A DNA stretch of 64,000 nucleotides. Origin: Lysinibacillus odysseyi 34hs-1 = NBRC 100172. Its GTDB lineage: Bacteria; Bacillota; Bacilli; Bacillales_A; Planococcaceae. The notes beneath the pieces are model-generated. The model searched no databases and had not been told where the DNA came from. It saw only the letters and a list, made by a program, of their open reading frames with translations. The translations under genes and the position numbers were made by a program. The stretch covers positions 1 through 64,000 of the forward strand of contig NZ_BCVX01000007.1 in assembly GCF_001591965.1 (NCBI RefSeq). The letters run 5' to 3'. Below are positions 1-7,722 of this stretch, piece after piece (position 1 is the stretch's first letter; every line of letters begins with the position of its first letter).

Positions 1-416
1 TGTTCAAGTACTCTCGGTTTACGCCAATCGGATAGGTCCATTGAACGGAAGTGGGAAAGAAATACTTCACGTACCTTATTAAGGCGGTAAAAATGTTCCT
101 CTATACTTTCTCCCTCAAAGTGAGATAAATTGCCGTCAGTTCGATGTTCTAAAGGAAATAATGCGCTAATTTCAGGATCCCAATCTGTTTCAAGTACTTC
201 TGCATATAACCAATCTGCCTCAATCAATGCAATGTGATACAAAAGAGTCCCAATTGATTGCCTTTCACCTAATTTCCTGTCAATTAAACTTTGGCTGATT
301 CCAATTAATCTAGTTATGATAGTACGTCGAACATCCTCTAAACACCATAGCAATCGGCCAATCTCTTCTTCATATTCTGGTAATGAAGATACCAGTAAAA
401 CTTTTCTCTCCAACAA
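1..416 (-). CDS. DinB-like metal-dependent protein, 3' part outside window
   Basis: The reading frame runs off the left edge, so only about 138 N-terminal residues are present. The translation has the look of the DinB/YfiT four-helix fold: a helix with LLYHIALIEADWLY (His-containing, typical of the first metal-ligand helix) followed by a long polar stretch and a helix ending LSHFRSMDLSDW. The start is chosen at TTG 416 because AGGAGG at 428-423 lies 6 nt upstream; ATG 422 would abut that site. DinB-type proteins bind a divalent metal with three His and often act in thiol-dependent or stress reactions. The substrate cannot be told. Family call is by pattern only. Confidence 0.6.
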   Translation of the reverse strand, partial: MLERKVLLVSSLPEYEEEIGRLLWCLEDVRRTIITRLIGISQSLIDRKLGERQSIGTLLYHIALIEADWLYAEVLETDWDPEISALFPLEHRTDGNLSHFEGESIEEHFYRLNKVREVFLSHFRSMDLSDWRKPRVLE

Positions 417-621
417 GATCATCCTCCTCTAGTTAAAATGCTTACATTCTATTAAAAATTGATGTTTCCTTCTTTTTTTAAAAAATCTTTCCGTATTTCA
501 CAATCTAGCCCTGTACCTGGACTGGTAATGGGCTTGTTTTGGTGTATTGAGGAAAACAGAAATAAAAAACACGTACAAAGAGCAATAGAGTAGGAGCAAT
601 TCTACCAAGGATTATATTCAT

Positions 622-664
622 TAAAAAGAGCCTTCCACATATTGATTGTGGAGGGCATATTTTT
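622..664 (-). terminator. intrinsic terminator of the downstream lipoprotein gene
   Basis: A 10-bp stem (630-639 with 647-656, GCCTTCCACA/TGTGGAGGGC) is followed on the minus strand by a T run. It lies directly after the stop codon of the minus-strand lipoprotein gene. A very similar hairpin without a gene stands at 7223-7248. Confidence 0.8.
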
Positions 665-1113
665 TAATCAATAATTGTTGCAATAATCTTCGGCATACCT
701 AAATCATCTTTGCCAGCAAAAGTGCCGTATATTGTAACTTCATCACCTTCAACAATTTCTGTCATTGATAAATTTACAATGGTATATACACCAAACCCTT
801 CACCTTCAGTGGTTGTAAGCATAAACTCTCCTCCAACGCCTTCAGATATAATAACCTTTATGACACCTTGCGCTTTCACTTTTGTATTCTCTGCTACTTC
901 TCCACCATTAGCAGCTACAAAATCGATGGCTGTTGTTTCTTCTTTTAATTTAGCATTCAATTCTTCTTGTGTAGAGGAATCGGATTTATCTTCAGTTCCC
1001 TTGCTTGTTTCTTCAACCGGCGTGTCCTCTTTAGGAGCAGTATCTTTCTCATCACTACAAGCTCCAAACATTATAGCTGATACGATAGCTGCACTAAAAA
1101 TTATTTTATTCAC
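664..1113 (-). CDS. lipoprotein with acidic linker and OB-fold-like C-terminal domain
   Basis: The 149-aa product starts with a lipoprotein signal (MNKIIFSAAIVSAIMFGAC; lipobox FGAC, lipidated Cys19), then a Glu/Lys/Ser/Thr-rich linker (residues 20-60) and a compact beta-rich domain (about 70-149) resembling OB-fold tRNA_anti-like domains of small Gram-positive lipoproteins. It should sit on the outer face of the membrane. Its signal peptide is closely similar to that of the lipoprotein at 7723-8295, and the same ~150-bp repeat lies about 230 bp upstream of both, so the two loci probably arose by duplication followed by replacement or divergence of the mature domain. Function unknown. Confidence 0.85.
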   Translation of the reverse strand: MNKIIFSAAIVSAIMFGACSDEKDTAPKEDTPVEETSKGTEDKSDSSTQEELNAKLKEETTAIDFVAANGGEVAENTKVKAQGVIKVIISEGVGGEFMLTTTEGEGFGVYTIVNLSMTEIVEGDEVTIYGTFAGKDDLGMPKIIATIID

Positions 1114-1350
1114 ATAATCATCCTTTCTAGGTTTATTTCACCTTTAATTAGGATTAAAGACATCGTGAGTTTATTTATACTAAATGGAATTTTTATATTT
1201 TGGATAATTCGATATATTGTTTGATTCAAAAACCTCGTTTTAACGAGTTTCTTTTATATGTAAATAGGATTAGATAAATAGAGGAAAGAGATTTCTCTTG
1301 TTGAGGGATAAGCTGCAATTTAAAGGAGAAGGGGTACAAGACTTTTAGTT

Positions 1351-1503
1351 AAAGCTTGTACCCCAAATGTACCTCAAACAATAATGCAAGGATATACAAA
1401 AATACATACTGACTCAAATTGTATTTCTTCCTGAAGTTAGTAAAACAGCGAATTCGAGGAACCATAATACAATAAAAAGTTCCTTAATAATACTTCCACT
1501 ATA
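1351..1503. repeat. dispersed ~150-bp repeat, copy 1
   Basis: Matches 8521-8673 at a constant offset of 7170 with only a handful of differences and no gaps. It codes for nothing obvious, and both copies lie upstream of the paralogous lipoprotein genes. In this copy the left edge forms a perfect 10-bp inverted repeat (GGGGTACAAG at 1331 with CTTGTACCCC at 1355), decayed in the other copy. The rest of the 1114-1578 spacer shows no gene. Confidence 0.9.
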
Positions 1504-1578
1504 CCATGGGGGGAGCGAAATGAAGCAACAGTGACGTTTAAAATGTATTTAGAGGGTTAGTTTTTAAAAAATATCGGC

Positions 1579-1926
1579 TTATTCCTTAGCCGGAAAATAA
1601 TGATCATCAAAAAATAACTCCAAATATTTTTTTATATGTACCTTAATCGGCTCTAAGGTGAAAGAATAGGGAAGTAAATAAAAGCGTTTTATCCCCAATT
1701 TATCTCCCTTAAAAAATCTAATAAAGGGAGATGGAAAGAGGGTCAGAAAAGTTAAAGAGTTGAGAATAGATGATGTAATTTTAAGCCAAGTTTGAGAGCT
1801 GGTAATTCCAAGGTGTAACTTTATTGATTCACTAAAGGTAAAAAGCTTACCTAAAAAGACAAAAATAAGCAAAATTAGCTGCGCCTGTTGTTGAAGAAGT
1901 AGACGTTCAAAAAATGATTCATTCAA
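1579..1926 (-). CDS. hypothetical hydrophobic protein
   Basis: A 115-aa frame with a hydrophobic N-terminal helix (LILLIFVFLGKLF) and a basic/aromatic C-terminal half. No family is recognised and there is no good ribosome site before the ATG, so the start or the gene itself is doubtful. In its favour, the stop codon lies inside a CCGGCT/AGCCG hairpin (about 1571-1593) followed on the minus strand by a T-rich tract, as expected for a gene end with an intrinsic terminator. It may be a remnant of a longer membrane protein. Confidence 0.35.
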   Translation of the reverse strand: MNESFFERLLLQQQAQLILLIFVFLGKLFTFSESIKLHLGITSSQTWLKITSSILNSLTFLTLFPSPFIRFFKGDKLGIKRFYLLPYSFTLEPIKVHIKKYLELFFDDHYFPAKE

Positions 1927-2023
1927 TTTTTATGAGTAAAAGGGATTTGGTATTTTTTCTTCCATCATTCATTTCACAGGCCTAAATTAGATTAAGGGCG
2001 TATTATACAAGCTAGTTGTATAA

Positions 2024-2342
2024 GCAATGCAATTAGCCATCGAAAGTAACAAAGTCAGCTGGAGCTATGTTGAAGGCATCTTGAAAAAAATGGGCTAATA
2101 AAAAGATTAAAACAGTCGAGCAAGCTGAGGCATTAAGGGCCTAATTCGAAGCCCAGGAGCAACAGCAGCATAACACACCTTATAAACATGCTTGTCAGAA
2201 AGTAGTTGTTGAATGGTTTGGTGAGCATAGGTAGGAAAAATCGACTTCTGGACTAACTTCTGTTACAGCACCTATTTAAGATTTTGAAGCTGAATGACAA
2301 AAGATGTTTGATAAGTTAAACACACAACTGTAGGAAAGTTGA
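2024..2342 (+). pseudogene. decayed DnaD-domain phage replication protein
   Basis: Conceptual translation gives a recognisable DnaD C-terminal (DnaB_2-type) domain: AMQLAIESNKVSWSYVEGIL, then after a one-base slip in a run of seven A at about 2084-2090, KKWANKKIKTVEQAEALRA, FEAQEQQQHNTPYKH and EWFGEHR. At least five further in-frame stops interrupt it. This domain occurs in DnaD and in phage replisome-organiser proteins, where it binds DNA with the helicase loader. The N-terminal winged-helix domain is missing. Together with neighbouring fragments it marks a degraded prophage or other mobile segment. Confidence 0.75.
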
Positions 2343-2413
2343 TGAAAATATCACTCTATCCATTTGTTTACGGCTTGGATAGAGAGTTTCATATCAAAAC
2401 AGGGGCAGATTAA

Positions 2414-2844
2414 ATGAGGTTGAAAAGATTTCTTTTTAAGAATGTAATCGAGGAAGGACCGAGAAAGATTATTCACAATGGAGTGCTGAATTTTGAAGTT
2501 GTTAGTAAGGGTTATTGTATCCGCAATACGCGTCCTTTCCAGATGAAGATTGAGGAGTCAGGCATGATTCATAATTTTTCGGACCGGATGGTGGTAGGAA
2601 AAAGGGAGGGCGGCAATTTCTATTTCTGGGAGAGGCGCATAATGATGGGCGCCTCAATTTCCCGGCTAGTATACTTCATAAGCTGCTAGAGCTCTGGAAC
2701 AAGGGATATGATCCTGAGTGCATTTGCAACAAACTACGGATCAAACCAATCGAAATGGCGTTGATCGTGATGGATTTGAAGTATGCTGAAAAGCTGCCAA
2801 AGAGCAAGAACTGGTTTTTAGGCGGTAAGGAAATCGGAGCATAA
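2414..2844 (+). pseudogene. frameshifted phage-like gene
   Basis: An open frame of 91 codons (2414-2689) continues, after a frame change near 2600-2645, into a second frame reading LNFPASILHKLLELWNKGYD, ECICNKLRIKPIEMALIVMD and ending GGKEIGA at a TAA at 2842-2844. The second part has a helix-turn-helix look. Neither part is assigned to a family. The position just after the ruined DnaD-type gene and the same direction suggest both belong to one decayed phage replication segment. The two-frame reconstruction is my reading and needs a homolog to confirm it. Confidence 0.45.
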
Positions 2845-2858
2845 GAAACATAAAAGTA

Positions 2859-3416
2859 TTAAAAGCGCCTTTTAAACAACTGAGGATAGTCTGTAACTAG
2901 GCCGTCAGAATCTACCTCGATAATGGATTCAAATGTACCGCTCTTGTAATTGAATTTTCTTTTATTGTTAACGTCGTCCAGTAATTCATACCTTTGTTTA
3001 ACTTTTTTATAAGTTAAGTCCGGAACATTAATGAAGGTCATTTCAAAATAATGAGGTACATTTTTACTCCAATTCATACGATTAATAGGCAAGGAATTAG
3101 TAAAAGGGGTACACGATATATCAATATCAATTGCTCCTTTTAATTCAAGGATTTCATCACCATTCTCCGTAAACCAATCGCCCTTACCATTAGATAATAT
3201 ATTGAGTTCTTTATTATTGTAACTATTTTCTATATGTAGCCGCTTTACTACCCAGTGAGGATCTAATGAAATTGTGTAATGACTTTTGGAAGGAATATTA
3301 TTTTCTAACCTAATTACAGTACCGGAAACCTCTATAGAGTTTTCTGAGAAAAAGATTTCCATATATTCTGTACTGAAGATTTGAGTACTTTCCCAAATAA
3401 TTGTCTTTTTTATCAT
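2859..3416 (-). CDS. putative glycolipid-binding protein (DUF1089 family)
   Basis: The 185-aa product matches the PA1994-like/DUF1089 family. It has the characteristic segment IDIDISCTPFTNSLPINRM (about residues 98-116), many paired aromatic and acidic beta strands, and the family length. Members have a lipocalin-like beta barrel proposed to bind glycolipids; no enzymatic role is established. ATG start at 3416 with an upstream AAGGGAGTGCAAGC leader. It stands alone between decayed phage-type fragments and faces against them, so it is probably an independent monocistronic gene. Confidence 0.85.
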   Translation of the reverse strand: MIKKTIIWESTQIFSTEYMEIFFSENSIEVSGTVIRLENNIPSKSHYTISLDPHWVVKRLHIENSYNNKELNILSNGKGDWFTENGDEILELKGAIDIDISCTPFTNSLPINRMNWSKNVPHYFEMTFINVPDLTYKKVKQRYELLDDVNNKRKFNYKSGTFESIIEVDSDGLVTDYPQLFKRRF

Positions 3417-3559
3417 GCTTGCACTCCCTTTTAGATAGGTAACTGTATTACCTTATTATAGCATTTAATAAAAAAGTTTACAGAAAACATAGATGTGTCA
3501 TATTCCATGAATGGTACGTAGATAAAACTTTTGGAAAAAGCAGGAGAGCAGGTGTACCT

Positions 3560-3726
3560 ATGGCTTATGCGTACAAACGCGGTGAAGATAACCCAAAATC
3601 AAATATGTTGAAAATGGTAGCAACCTTACAATCGATGATCAGCTGTGCCAGGTAGTGACGATTCGCAAGATTGAAGTCAGGAAAGGGCTTTTGAAGACGT
3701 TAGGGGTAAGTTTGTGCCGGTTGTAA
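3560..3726 (+). pseudogene. remnant A of a small repeated gene
   Basis: Starts ATG with MAYAYKRGEDNPKS, then after a frameshift reads VENGSNLTIDDQLCQVVTIR and RKIEVRKGLLKTLG. The same protein can be pieced together, with different lesions, at 4319-4530. Both copies lie on the plus strand and flank the Cys-rich gene at 3791-4057. The family is not recognised. Confidence 0.6.
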
Positions 3727-3757
3727 AAACCTTAAAGTGGAGTAAAGAAAAAAGAAA

Positions 3758-3781
3758 GGGCTCTTCCATAAAGGAGAGCCC
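3758..3781 (-). terminator. intrinsic terminator, duplicated element
   Basis: GGGCTCT/AGAGCCC stem followed on the minus strand by a T-rich tract, ending the 3791-4057 gene. The block 3743-3800 is almost identical to 9025-9082, which ends the other cassette copy. Confidence 0.85.
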
Positions 3782-3790
3782 CTGACTATC

Positions 3791-4057
3791 TTAATCTGCT
3801 TCAATTCGAAGAGCTTGGATATCTTGGCAGTCTACTATAAGAGTTGAACCAGGTTCTGTTTCCTGATCAGTAAAGAAAGCACAGCAATTATTCCGATCTA
3901 GGAAAATAAAGACTACATCTTCTAGCACTTGCCCGCCTTTTAAGAAGACATCTACTTCAGTTTGTCTAGGTAACCGTCTTAACTGGTTACAAATACAACC
4001 TTTACACCGATTATTAGTGGGACGAATACTTTGATTGTTCCTACATTGAGTGCACAT
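3791..4057 (-). CDS. small Cys-rich protein, probable spore coat/exosporium component
   Basis: The 88-aa product has a Cys-rich N-terminus (MCTQCR, then RCKGCICNQLRRL) and a beta-rich body with CC and a late Cys (LEDVVFIFLDRNNCCAFFTD, IVDCQDIQALRI). No signal peptide. The start is set by GGAGGG 8 nt upstream. A CATAGTATA -10-like box (sigma-K/E type) and a perfect palindrome precede it, and the same promoter, 5' UTR, N-terminal motif and terminator surround the His/Lys repeat gene at 9073-9234 beside a CotX-like gene. A spore-surface role cross-linked through Cys is therefore inferred, not shown; no named family is recognised with certainty. Confidence 0.75.
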   Translation of the reverse strand: MCTQCRNNQSIRPTNNRCKGCICNQLRRLPRQTEVDVFLKGGQVLEDVVFIFLDRNNCCAFFTDQETEPGSTLIVDCQDIQALRIEAD

Positions 4058-4087
4058 TTTCAGCCCTCCTTTTTAGCATATTTAAGA

Positions 4088-4115
4088 TAAGACTAGTCTT
4101 ACTTTATATACTATG
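4088..4115 (-). promoter_or_regulatory. late-sporulation-type -10 box and palindromic 5' UTR, copy A
   Basis: On the minus strand CATAGTATA (4115-4107) fits the sigma-K/E -10 pattern CATANNNTA. Just downstream lies the perfect 14-bp palindrome TAAGACTAGTCTTA (4088-4101), before the GGAGGG of the coat-like gene. The block around 4134-4156 is also shared with the second copy near 9314-9336. The -35 is unclear. Confidence 0.6.
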
Positions 4116-4318
4116 AACTATAAAGGGAATAAAGTTGGTGATATACCTATAAAGAAAAAAATTCTTTTGTATTGAAATGTGTATAAGAAATGATCATAGT
4201 CAATTAAATAGTGTAGAAACAAATTATGTAATTGAGAATTTTGGGGAAAATAGTTGAATGTTAGAAATGCATAAATTTTTATTGAACAATTCGAGAAAAG
4301 AAAGGAGTAGGTGTCCGT

Positions 4319-4530
4319 ATGTGATTTGCATACAAGCGCGGGGGAAATACCCTAAAGTCAAAGGCATTTACGAAAGTATTAGATGGCAAGACCAATTACG
4401 TGGAAAAGGGCAGCATCCTTACAATCGATGATCGTCCTTGCCAGGTCGACGATTTGGAAGATTGAGGTTGGGCACGGGATTGTGAAGGTTAGTGGGAAGC
4501 GTGTGCCGGTGTTGTTAGATCAATTGTATA
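4319..4530 (+). pseudogene. remnant B of the small repeated gene
   Basis: ATG is followed directly by TGA, then the frame reads FAYKRGGNTLKSKAFTKVLD, GKTNYVEKGSILTIDDRPCQ and, after a shift, KIEVGHGIVKVSGKRVPVL. It aligns throughout with 3560-3726 but has different lesions, so two copies decayed independently. The function of the ancestor is unknown. Confidence 0.6.
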
Positions 4531-4587
4531 AGGAGTCTACTCCGATTCGAAATCTCCTTAAAAAGTTGGTTATTCATCAAATTCGAA

Positions 4588-4803
4588 CTAGTCCATACCA
4601 AAAGCTGCTTTAGCGGTTTTGATAATTTCATGGTAAGCTTCATGATAATGCTTAATATCAATGAAATTTAGTAGTGAAAGGATAGCAGTAACTTTCAAAT
4701 CATCATTCCAAAAAGGCATTTGAGATTCGCCTTCAATAGTTACTTTAACTGTTTGACCGGTCTTAATTAATCCAGCTGTTATTGTTAACGTTTCATGTGC
4801 CAT
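4588..4803 (-). CDS. hypothetical protein, 71 aa
   Basis: Start ATG 4803 is chosen because AAGGAG lies 8 nt upstream; a longer frame to 4872 adds residues without a ribosome site. The product (MAHETLTITAGLIKTGQTVK, then VTIEGESQMPFWNDDLKVTA and a helical tail) is soluble, with a beta-rich front half. No family recognised. It stands alone on the minus strand and its 3' end overlaps a meaningless plus-strand frame. Confidence 0.6.
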   Translation of the reverse strand: MAHETLTITAGLIKTGQTVKVTIEGESQMPFWNDDLKVTAILSLLNFIDIKHYHEAYHEIIKTAKAAFGMD

Positions 4804-4870
4804 AAACAACACTCCTTCTTGGTTTAGTAAACAATTTATACCAAATGAATGGTCTTTGTAAAGTGGCAGC

Positions 4871-4900
4871 AAAAAAGCCGTGGCACATTGGATACGGCTC
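4871..4900 (-). terminator. terminator-like hairpin on the minus strand
   Basis: AGCCGT/ACGGCT arms followed on the minus strand by six T. It ends a transcript coming from higher coordinates, but no convincing minus-strand gene lies between here and the sigma-factor gene, so the upstream gene may have decayed. Confidence 0.5.
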
Positions 4901-4952
4901 TCTACATTAAATTATTTACTTATTATTTTTTAGTAAGGATGAATATATCCCC

Positions 4953-5042
4953 ATGATAGATGAAGAAATACTGGGAGAGATAAATAAACAATATGGATAT
5001 GATGCTGTACAAATTTTACAAAGACAAAAAGAGAAGGCATGA
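4953..5042 (+). CDS. hypothetical 29-aa peptide
   Basis: Frame MIDEEILGEINKQYGYDAVQ plus nine residues, ending TGA 5 nt before a strong terminator. The plausible site AAGGAT lies rather far upstream. The amphipathic helix-rich composition and the terminator suggest either a true small protein or the 3' end of a decayed gene. Confidence 0.35.
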   Translation: MIDEEILGEINKQYGYDAVQILQRQKEKA

Positions 5043-5047
5043 AAGAT

Positions 5048-5082
5048 AACCCGTTACTTTAATTGGTAACGGGTTTTTTTGT
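5048..5082 (+). terminator. intrinsic terminator
   Basis: AACCCGTTA/TAACGGGTT arms around a short loop and a seven-T run. It ends the 29-aa frame. From here to about 5546 no gene can be supported; the two minus-strand frames there lack ribosome sites and family features. Confidence 0.8.
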
Positions 5083-5561
5083 ATTTATTCATCTTGCACT
5101 TTTTATAATCCAATGTTTTAACTCGTGTAAAAAGTCTAAATCAAAGTAATTGTTGAAATACGATTTAGCAGCGCTTTTTTTGACTGATTGTGCACTTTAT
5201 CGCAATTTTTTTCTCTAAGCGTAAGCTTGTGTGAAGACAGATTTTGAGCAAGCGTTACTTCCTCTGAGTATTTAGCTAATATTTTACGAGTGCCTCGATC
5301 CGTATACAATTTCAAGTGAAAATTCAAGAAGTTCTGTTTACAAAATTAAAATCGTAACTTTTAAGTTGAACATGTTGTTTGAATTCCTTATGTATTTCAA
5401 CTGGTGTGAGTATGGTACAAATATAGTTGTTTCTTGTTACGCTAACAGGGTTAGTAAAATAGGAAAGTTTAATAAAAAGAGAAAATTTAAAATTATTTAG
5501 GCCAAAACAGGTTTTCATTTGTCTAATAGATATAAGGCATACATAGAAAGGAAGAATAGCC

Positions 5562-6080
5562 ATAATCCGTTTAATAAAAAAAGCACAAAAAGGGGATGAT
5601 CAAGCATTCCTCAAGCTTTTTCAACAATACCAAGAAGATATATACCGAATAGCTTTCACTTATGTGAAAAATCAAAATGACGCTTTGGATGTAGTTCAGG
5701 AGACAGCATACCGTTCATTTAAAAAGATAGATACATTGAAAAGGCCTGAATATTTCAAGACGTGGTTAATCAAAATAGCCATCAATTGTGCAATTGAATT
5801 TGTTAGAAAAAATAAAAAGGTAATTCTATTAAAACCGGAGGATGAAGAGTTTATTGGTTCAGTTGATGAAGATGTTTCTCTTTCGATAACCCTCCAAGAA
5901 TTACTTGATCGGTTAAATGAAGATGAAAAAGGCGTGGTAATTTTAAAATTCTACCAAGGTTATTCATTTAAAGAAATTGCGGATTTATTGAATATCCCTT
6001 TGGGAACGGCAAAGTCAGTTTTATATCGTGCATTACAAAAACTACGAAAAGATTTTAAGGAGACTGGTATTTGTGAATAA
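5562..6080 (+). CDS. ECF-type RNA polymerase sigma factor, non-canonical start
   Basis: The frame is open from 5547 and encodes region 2 (AQKGDDQAFLKLFQQYQEDI, AFTYVKNQNDALDVVQETAY, FKTWLIKIAINCA) and region 4 (LQELLDRLNEDEKGVVILKF, SFKEIADLLNIPLGTAKSVL). Homologous reading begins at IRLIKKAQKGDD, yet there is no ATG, GTG or TTG before it; ATA 5562 follows AGAAAGGAAG at the right distance. The first standard codon, GTG 5664, would delete about 34 residues of region 2. So the factor is started at ATA, is translated poorly, or lost its ATG by mutation. The stop overlaps the DUF4179-type anti-sigma gene. Confidence 0.8.
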   Translation: MIRLIKKAQKGDDQAFLKLFQQYQEDIYRIAFTYVKNQNDALDVVQETAYRSFKKIDTLKRPEYFKTWLIKIAINCAIEFVRKNKKVILLKPEDEEFIGSVDEDVSLSITLQELLDRLNEDEKGVVILKFYQGYSFKEIADLLNIPLGTAKSVLYRALQKLRKDFKETGICE

Positions 6081-6942
6081 CATAAAAAGGGAATTGGAGA
6101 AAATTGAAATTCCGAAAGAATTAAATAATAGAGCTGTATTAGGGGTTAAGCAAGCAAAAATGGAAAAAAGGAAAAAGAAAAGACACCCTAAATGGATACT
6201 TGGTTCAGTCGCTTCGGTGATGATTATTGGTGCAAGTTTTACTATTGGTGGTTCATACATTGCAGATGCAGCTCAATCATTAATTAGTCAACTATTTGGT
6301 TCGAAGGGAAATTTAATGCAAGCTTATCCCAATGAGAGTGAAGAGGAGATAGATTTCTTTGAACAACATATGATAATAGCAAAAGAGAATTTGACAGAAG
6401 AAGAGTTTAATAAGTATAGCCGATTATTTGAGGAGCAATCAAAAATATGGAGTAAGGTACAAAATGAAAATAGAGAGCCTGATGAGGAAGAAGCAAAGAG
6501 GTTACACCAAATTGGTGAATTACAGAAATCTTACGAAAATAAATTTGCACTGATCGAAGCCCAACAGTTTGCAAGTTACAGCATTACAAAACCAACACAT
6601 ATACCTGAGGGATATAAACAAGTTGACAAAGGCTTTTCCATTGTCAATAAGGGTGAAGAACCAATTGTTTCATTTGATTACAGCAATGGGGAGGCTATAT
6701 TTTCAACACAACAGACGAGAATAAACCAACAGGTTGACATAGAAAAGGCTGATTTTTTCAGAAATCCTGAATCCTATTTTCTAAAGGGATTTCAGTTTGA
6801 TTATGTTCCCTCTAAGGAAGAATGGCCGGTGAATGGTATGAGGGTAACAGTGCCGGAAAAACGGTACAAAGTCATAATAATGGCATATGCATTGACAAAA
6901 GAAGAAATGGAAAATGTACTACTGTCCATGATTGAAAAGTAA
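6073..6942 (+). CDS. membrane-anchored anti-sigma factor (DUF4179/DUF4367-like)
   Basis: Starts at GTG 6073, overlapping the sigma stop by 8 nt and preceded by AAGGAG. The 289-aa product has a short cytoplasmic segment (1-36, rich in KRK), one membrane helix (about 37-58, WILGSVASVMIIGASFTIGG), a charged extracellular helical region and a C-terminal DUF4367-like domain (THIPEGYKQVDKGF and following). Families of this layout pair with sigma-70 factors encoded just upstream, hold them at the membrane and respond to envelope signals. The target regulon and signal are not visible here. Confidence 0.85.
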   Translation: MNNIKRELEKIEIPKELNNRAVLGVKQAKMEKRKKKRHPKWILGSVASVMIIGASFTIGGSYIADAAQSLISQLFGSKGNLMQAYPNESEEEIDFFEQHMIIAKENLTEEEFNKYSRLFEEQSKIWSKVQNENREPDEEEAKRLHQIGELQKSYENKFALIEAQQFASYSITKPTHIPEGYKQVDKGFSIVNKGEEPIVSFDYSNGEAIFSTQQTRINQQVDIEKADFFRNPESYFLKGFQFDYVPSKEEWPVNGMRVTVPEKRYKVIIMAYALTKEEMENVLLSMIEK

Positions 6943-7222
6943 ACGAATCTTTTAATATGGTGGCGATTGCGAATAGAAGGTCTATATTTATTTTCAAATC
7001 TTATCCATATAATTATGGGTAGTGGCAGCGACGCAGCTGGGTGGTCAGTCTGGGATGTGTAATGAAGTGGGGCGGGAAAATACTGTATAATCCTCATTTA
7101 CCAAATAAACACCAGAGTAAAGATCATGTAAATTTACCCTTAATTTTTCTTCCCCCTCTTTAATCTTTATTTATTAAATACTTTAATACAGATTATCCAG
7201 TGATAAAATGCATAAAAAAGGG

Positions 7223-7248
7223 CCTTCCACAGATTAATGTGGGGGCTT
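7223..7248. terminator. orphan terminator-like hairpin
   Basis: Stem GCCTTCCACA/TGTGGGGGC preceded by a run of A (T on the minus strand). It closely resembles the lipoprotein terminator at 622-664, but no intact gene sits upstream on the minus strand; it may be left from a lost paralog. Confidence 0.5.
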
Positions 7249-7381
7249 TACTATATAAGGTAATGTATTAAGGGAATGAATGTTCTGGAATTAAAGTAGA
7301 TGTAAAACGATTGGAAGTGTACATATGCGACATATCTTTGAATTGAAATCAATTGTATATTAATTAATCATTTTGGAACTT

Positions 7382-7688
7382 ATGCTCCAAACACTAGAGC
7401 ACGACAAAGCGCAGCGGGCCATTTTAAAAATGGCATCGGTTATGGAAGAATGAAGAGAAAACTAAGAGTATTTTTTATAATATTCTAAAGATTAAAAAGG
7501 ACCTCTCCAAAAGTGGCTGCAAGATCGATTCTAGTACTAATGATGGGATGTTTACGGAATATCTTATACTACTAAGAGGTGAGACACACCGTTATACATA
7601 TTCAAACATAGCTCTCAGAAACTGGTTCATGAAAGAAATGGAGCGGTTGCTAGGGAAGTTTTTTATAAAACCTGATTACAGAAAATAG
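7382..7688 (+). pseudogene. broken gene of unknown family
   Basis: ATG 7382 opens MLQTLEHDKAQRAILKMASV ending at TGA 7453; another frame, open from about 7431, continues HRLWKNEEKTKSIFYNILKI, DLSKSGCKIDSSTNDGMFTE, YTYSNIALRNWFMKEMERLL to TAG 7688 without any start of its own. The two parts look like one protein split by a frameshift. No family is recognised. It belongs to the decayed phage-like material of this region. The rest of 6943-7690 shows no gene. Confidence 0.45.
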
Positions 7689-7691
7689 AAA

Positions 7692-7714
7692 ACCTCCCAT
7701 TATTATCGGGAGGT
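7692..7714 (-). terminator. terminator of the DUF5067-like lipoprotein gene
   Basis: ACCTCCC/GGGAGGT stem with a T run on the minus strand, 8 nt beyond the stop codon of the lipoprotein gene. Confidence 0.8.
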
Positions 7715-7722
7715 CTTATACA

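Noticed and set aside
710-1117. 135-codon plus-strand frame opposite the first lipoprotein
   Set aside because: Pro/Ser-rich antisense shadow of the lipoprotein's acidic linker, without a start site.
5136-5563. Two minus-strand frames of 63 and 79 codons
   Set aside because: No ribosome sites, no family features, one overlaps the sigma-factor ribosome region; treated as noncoding.
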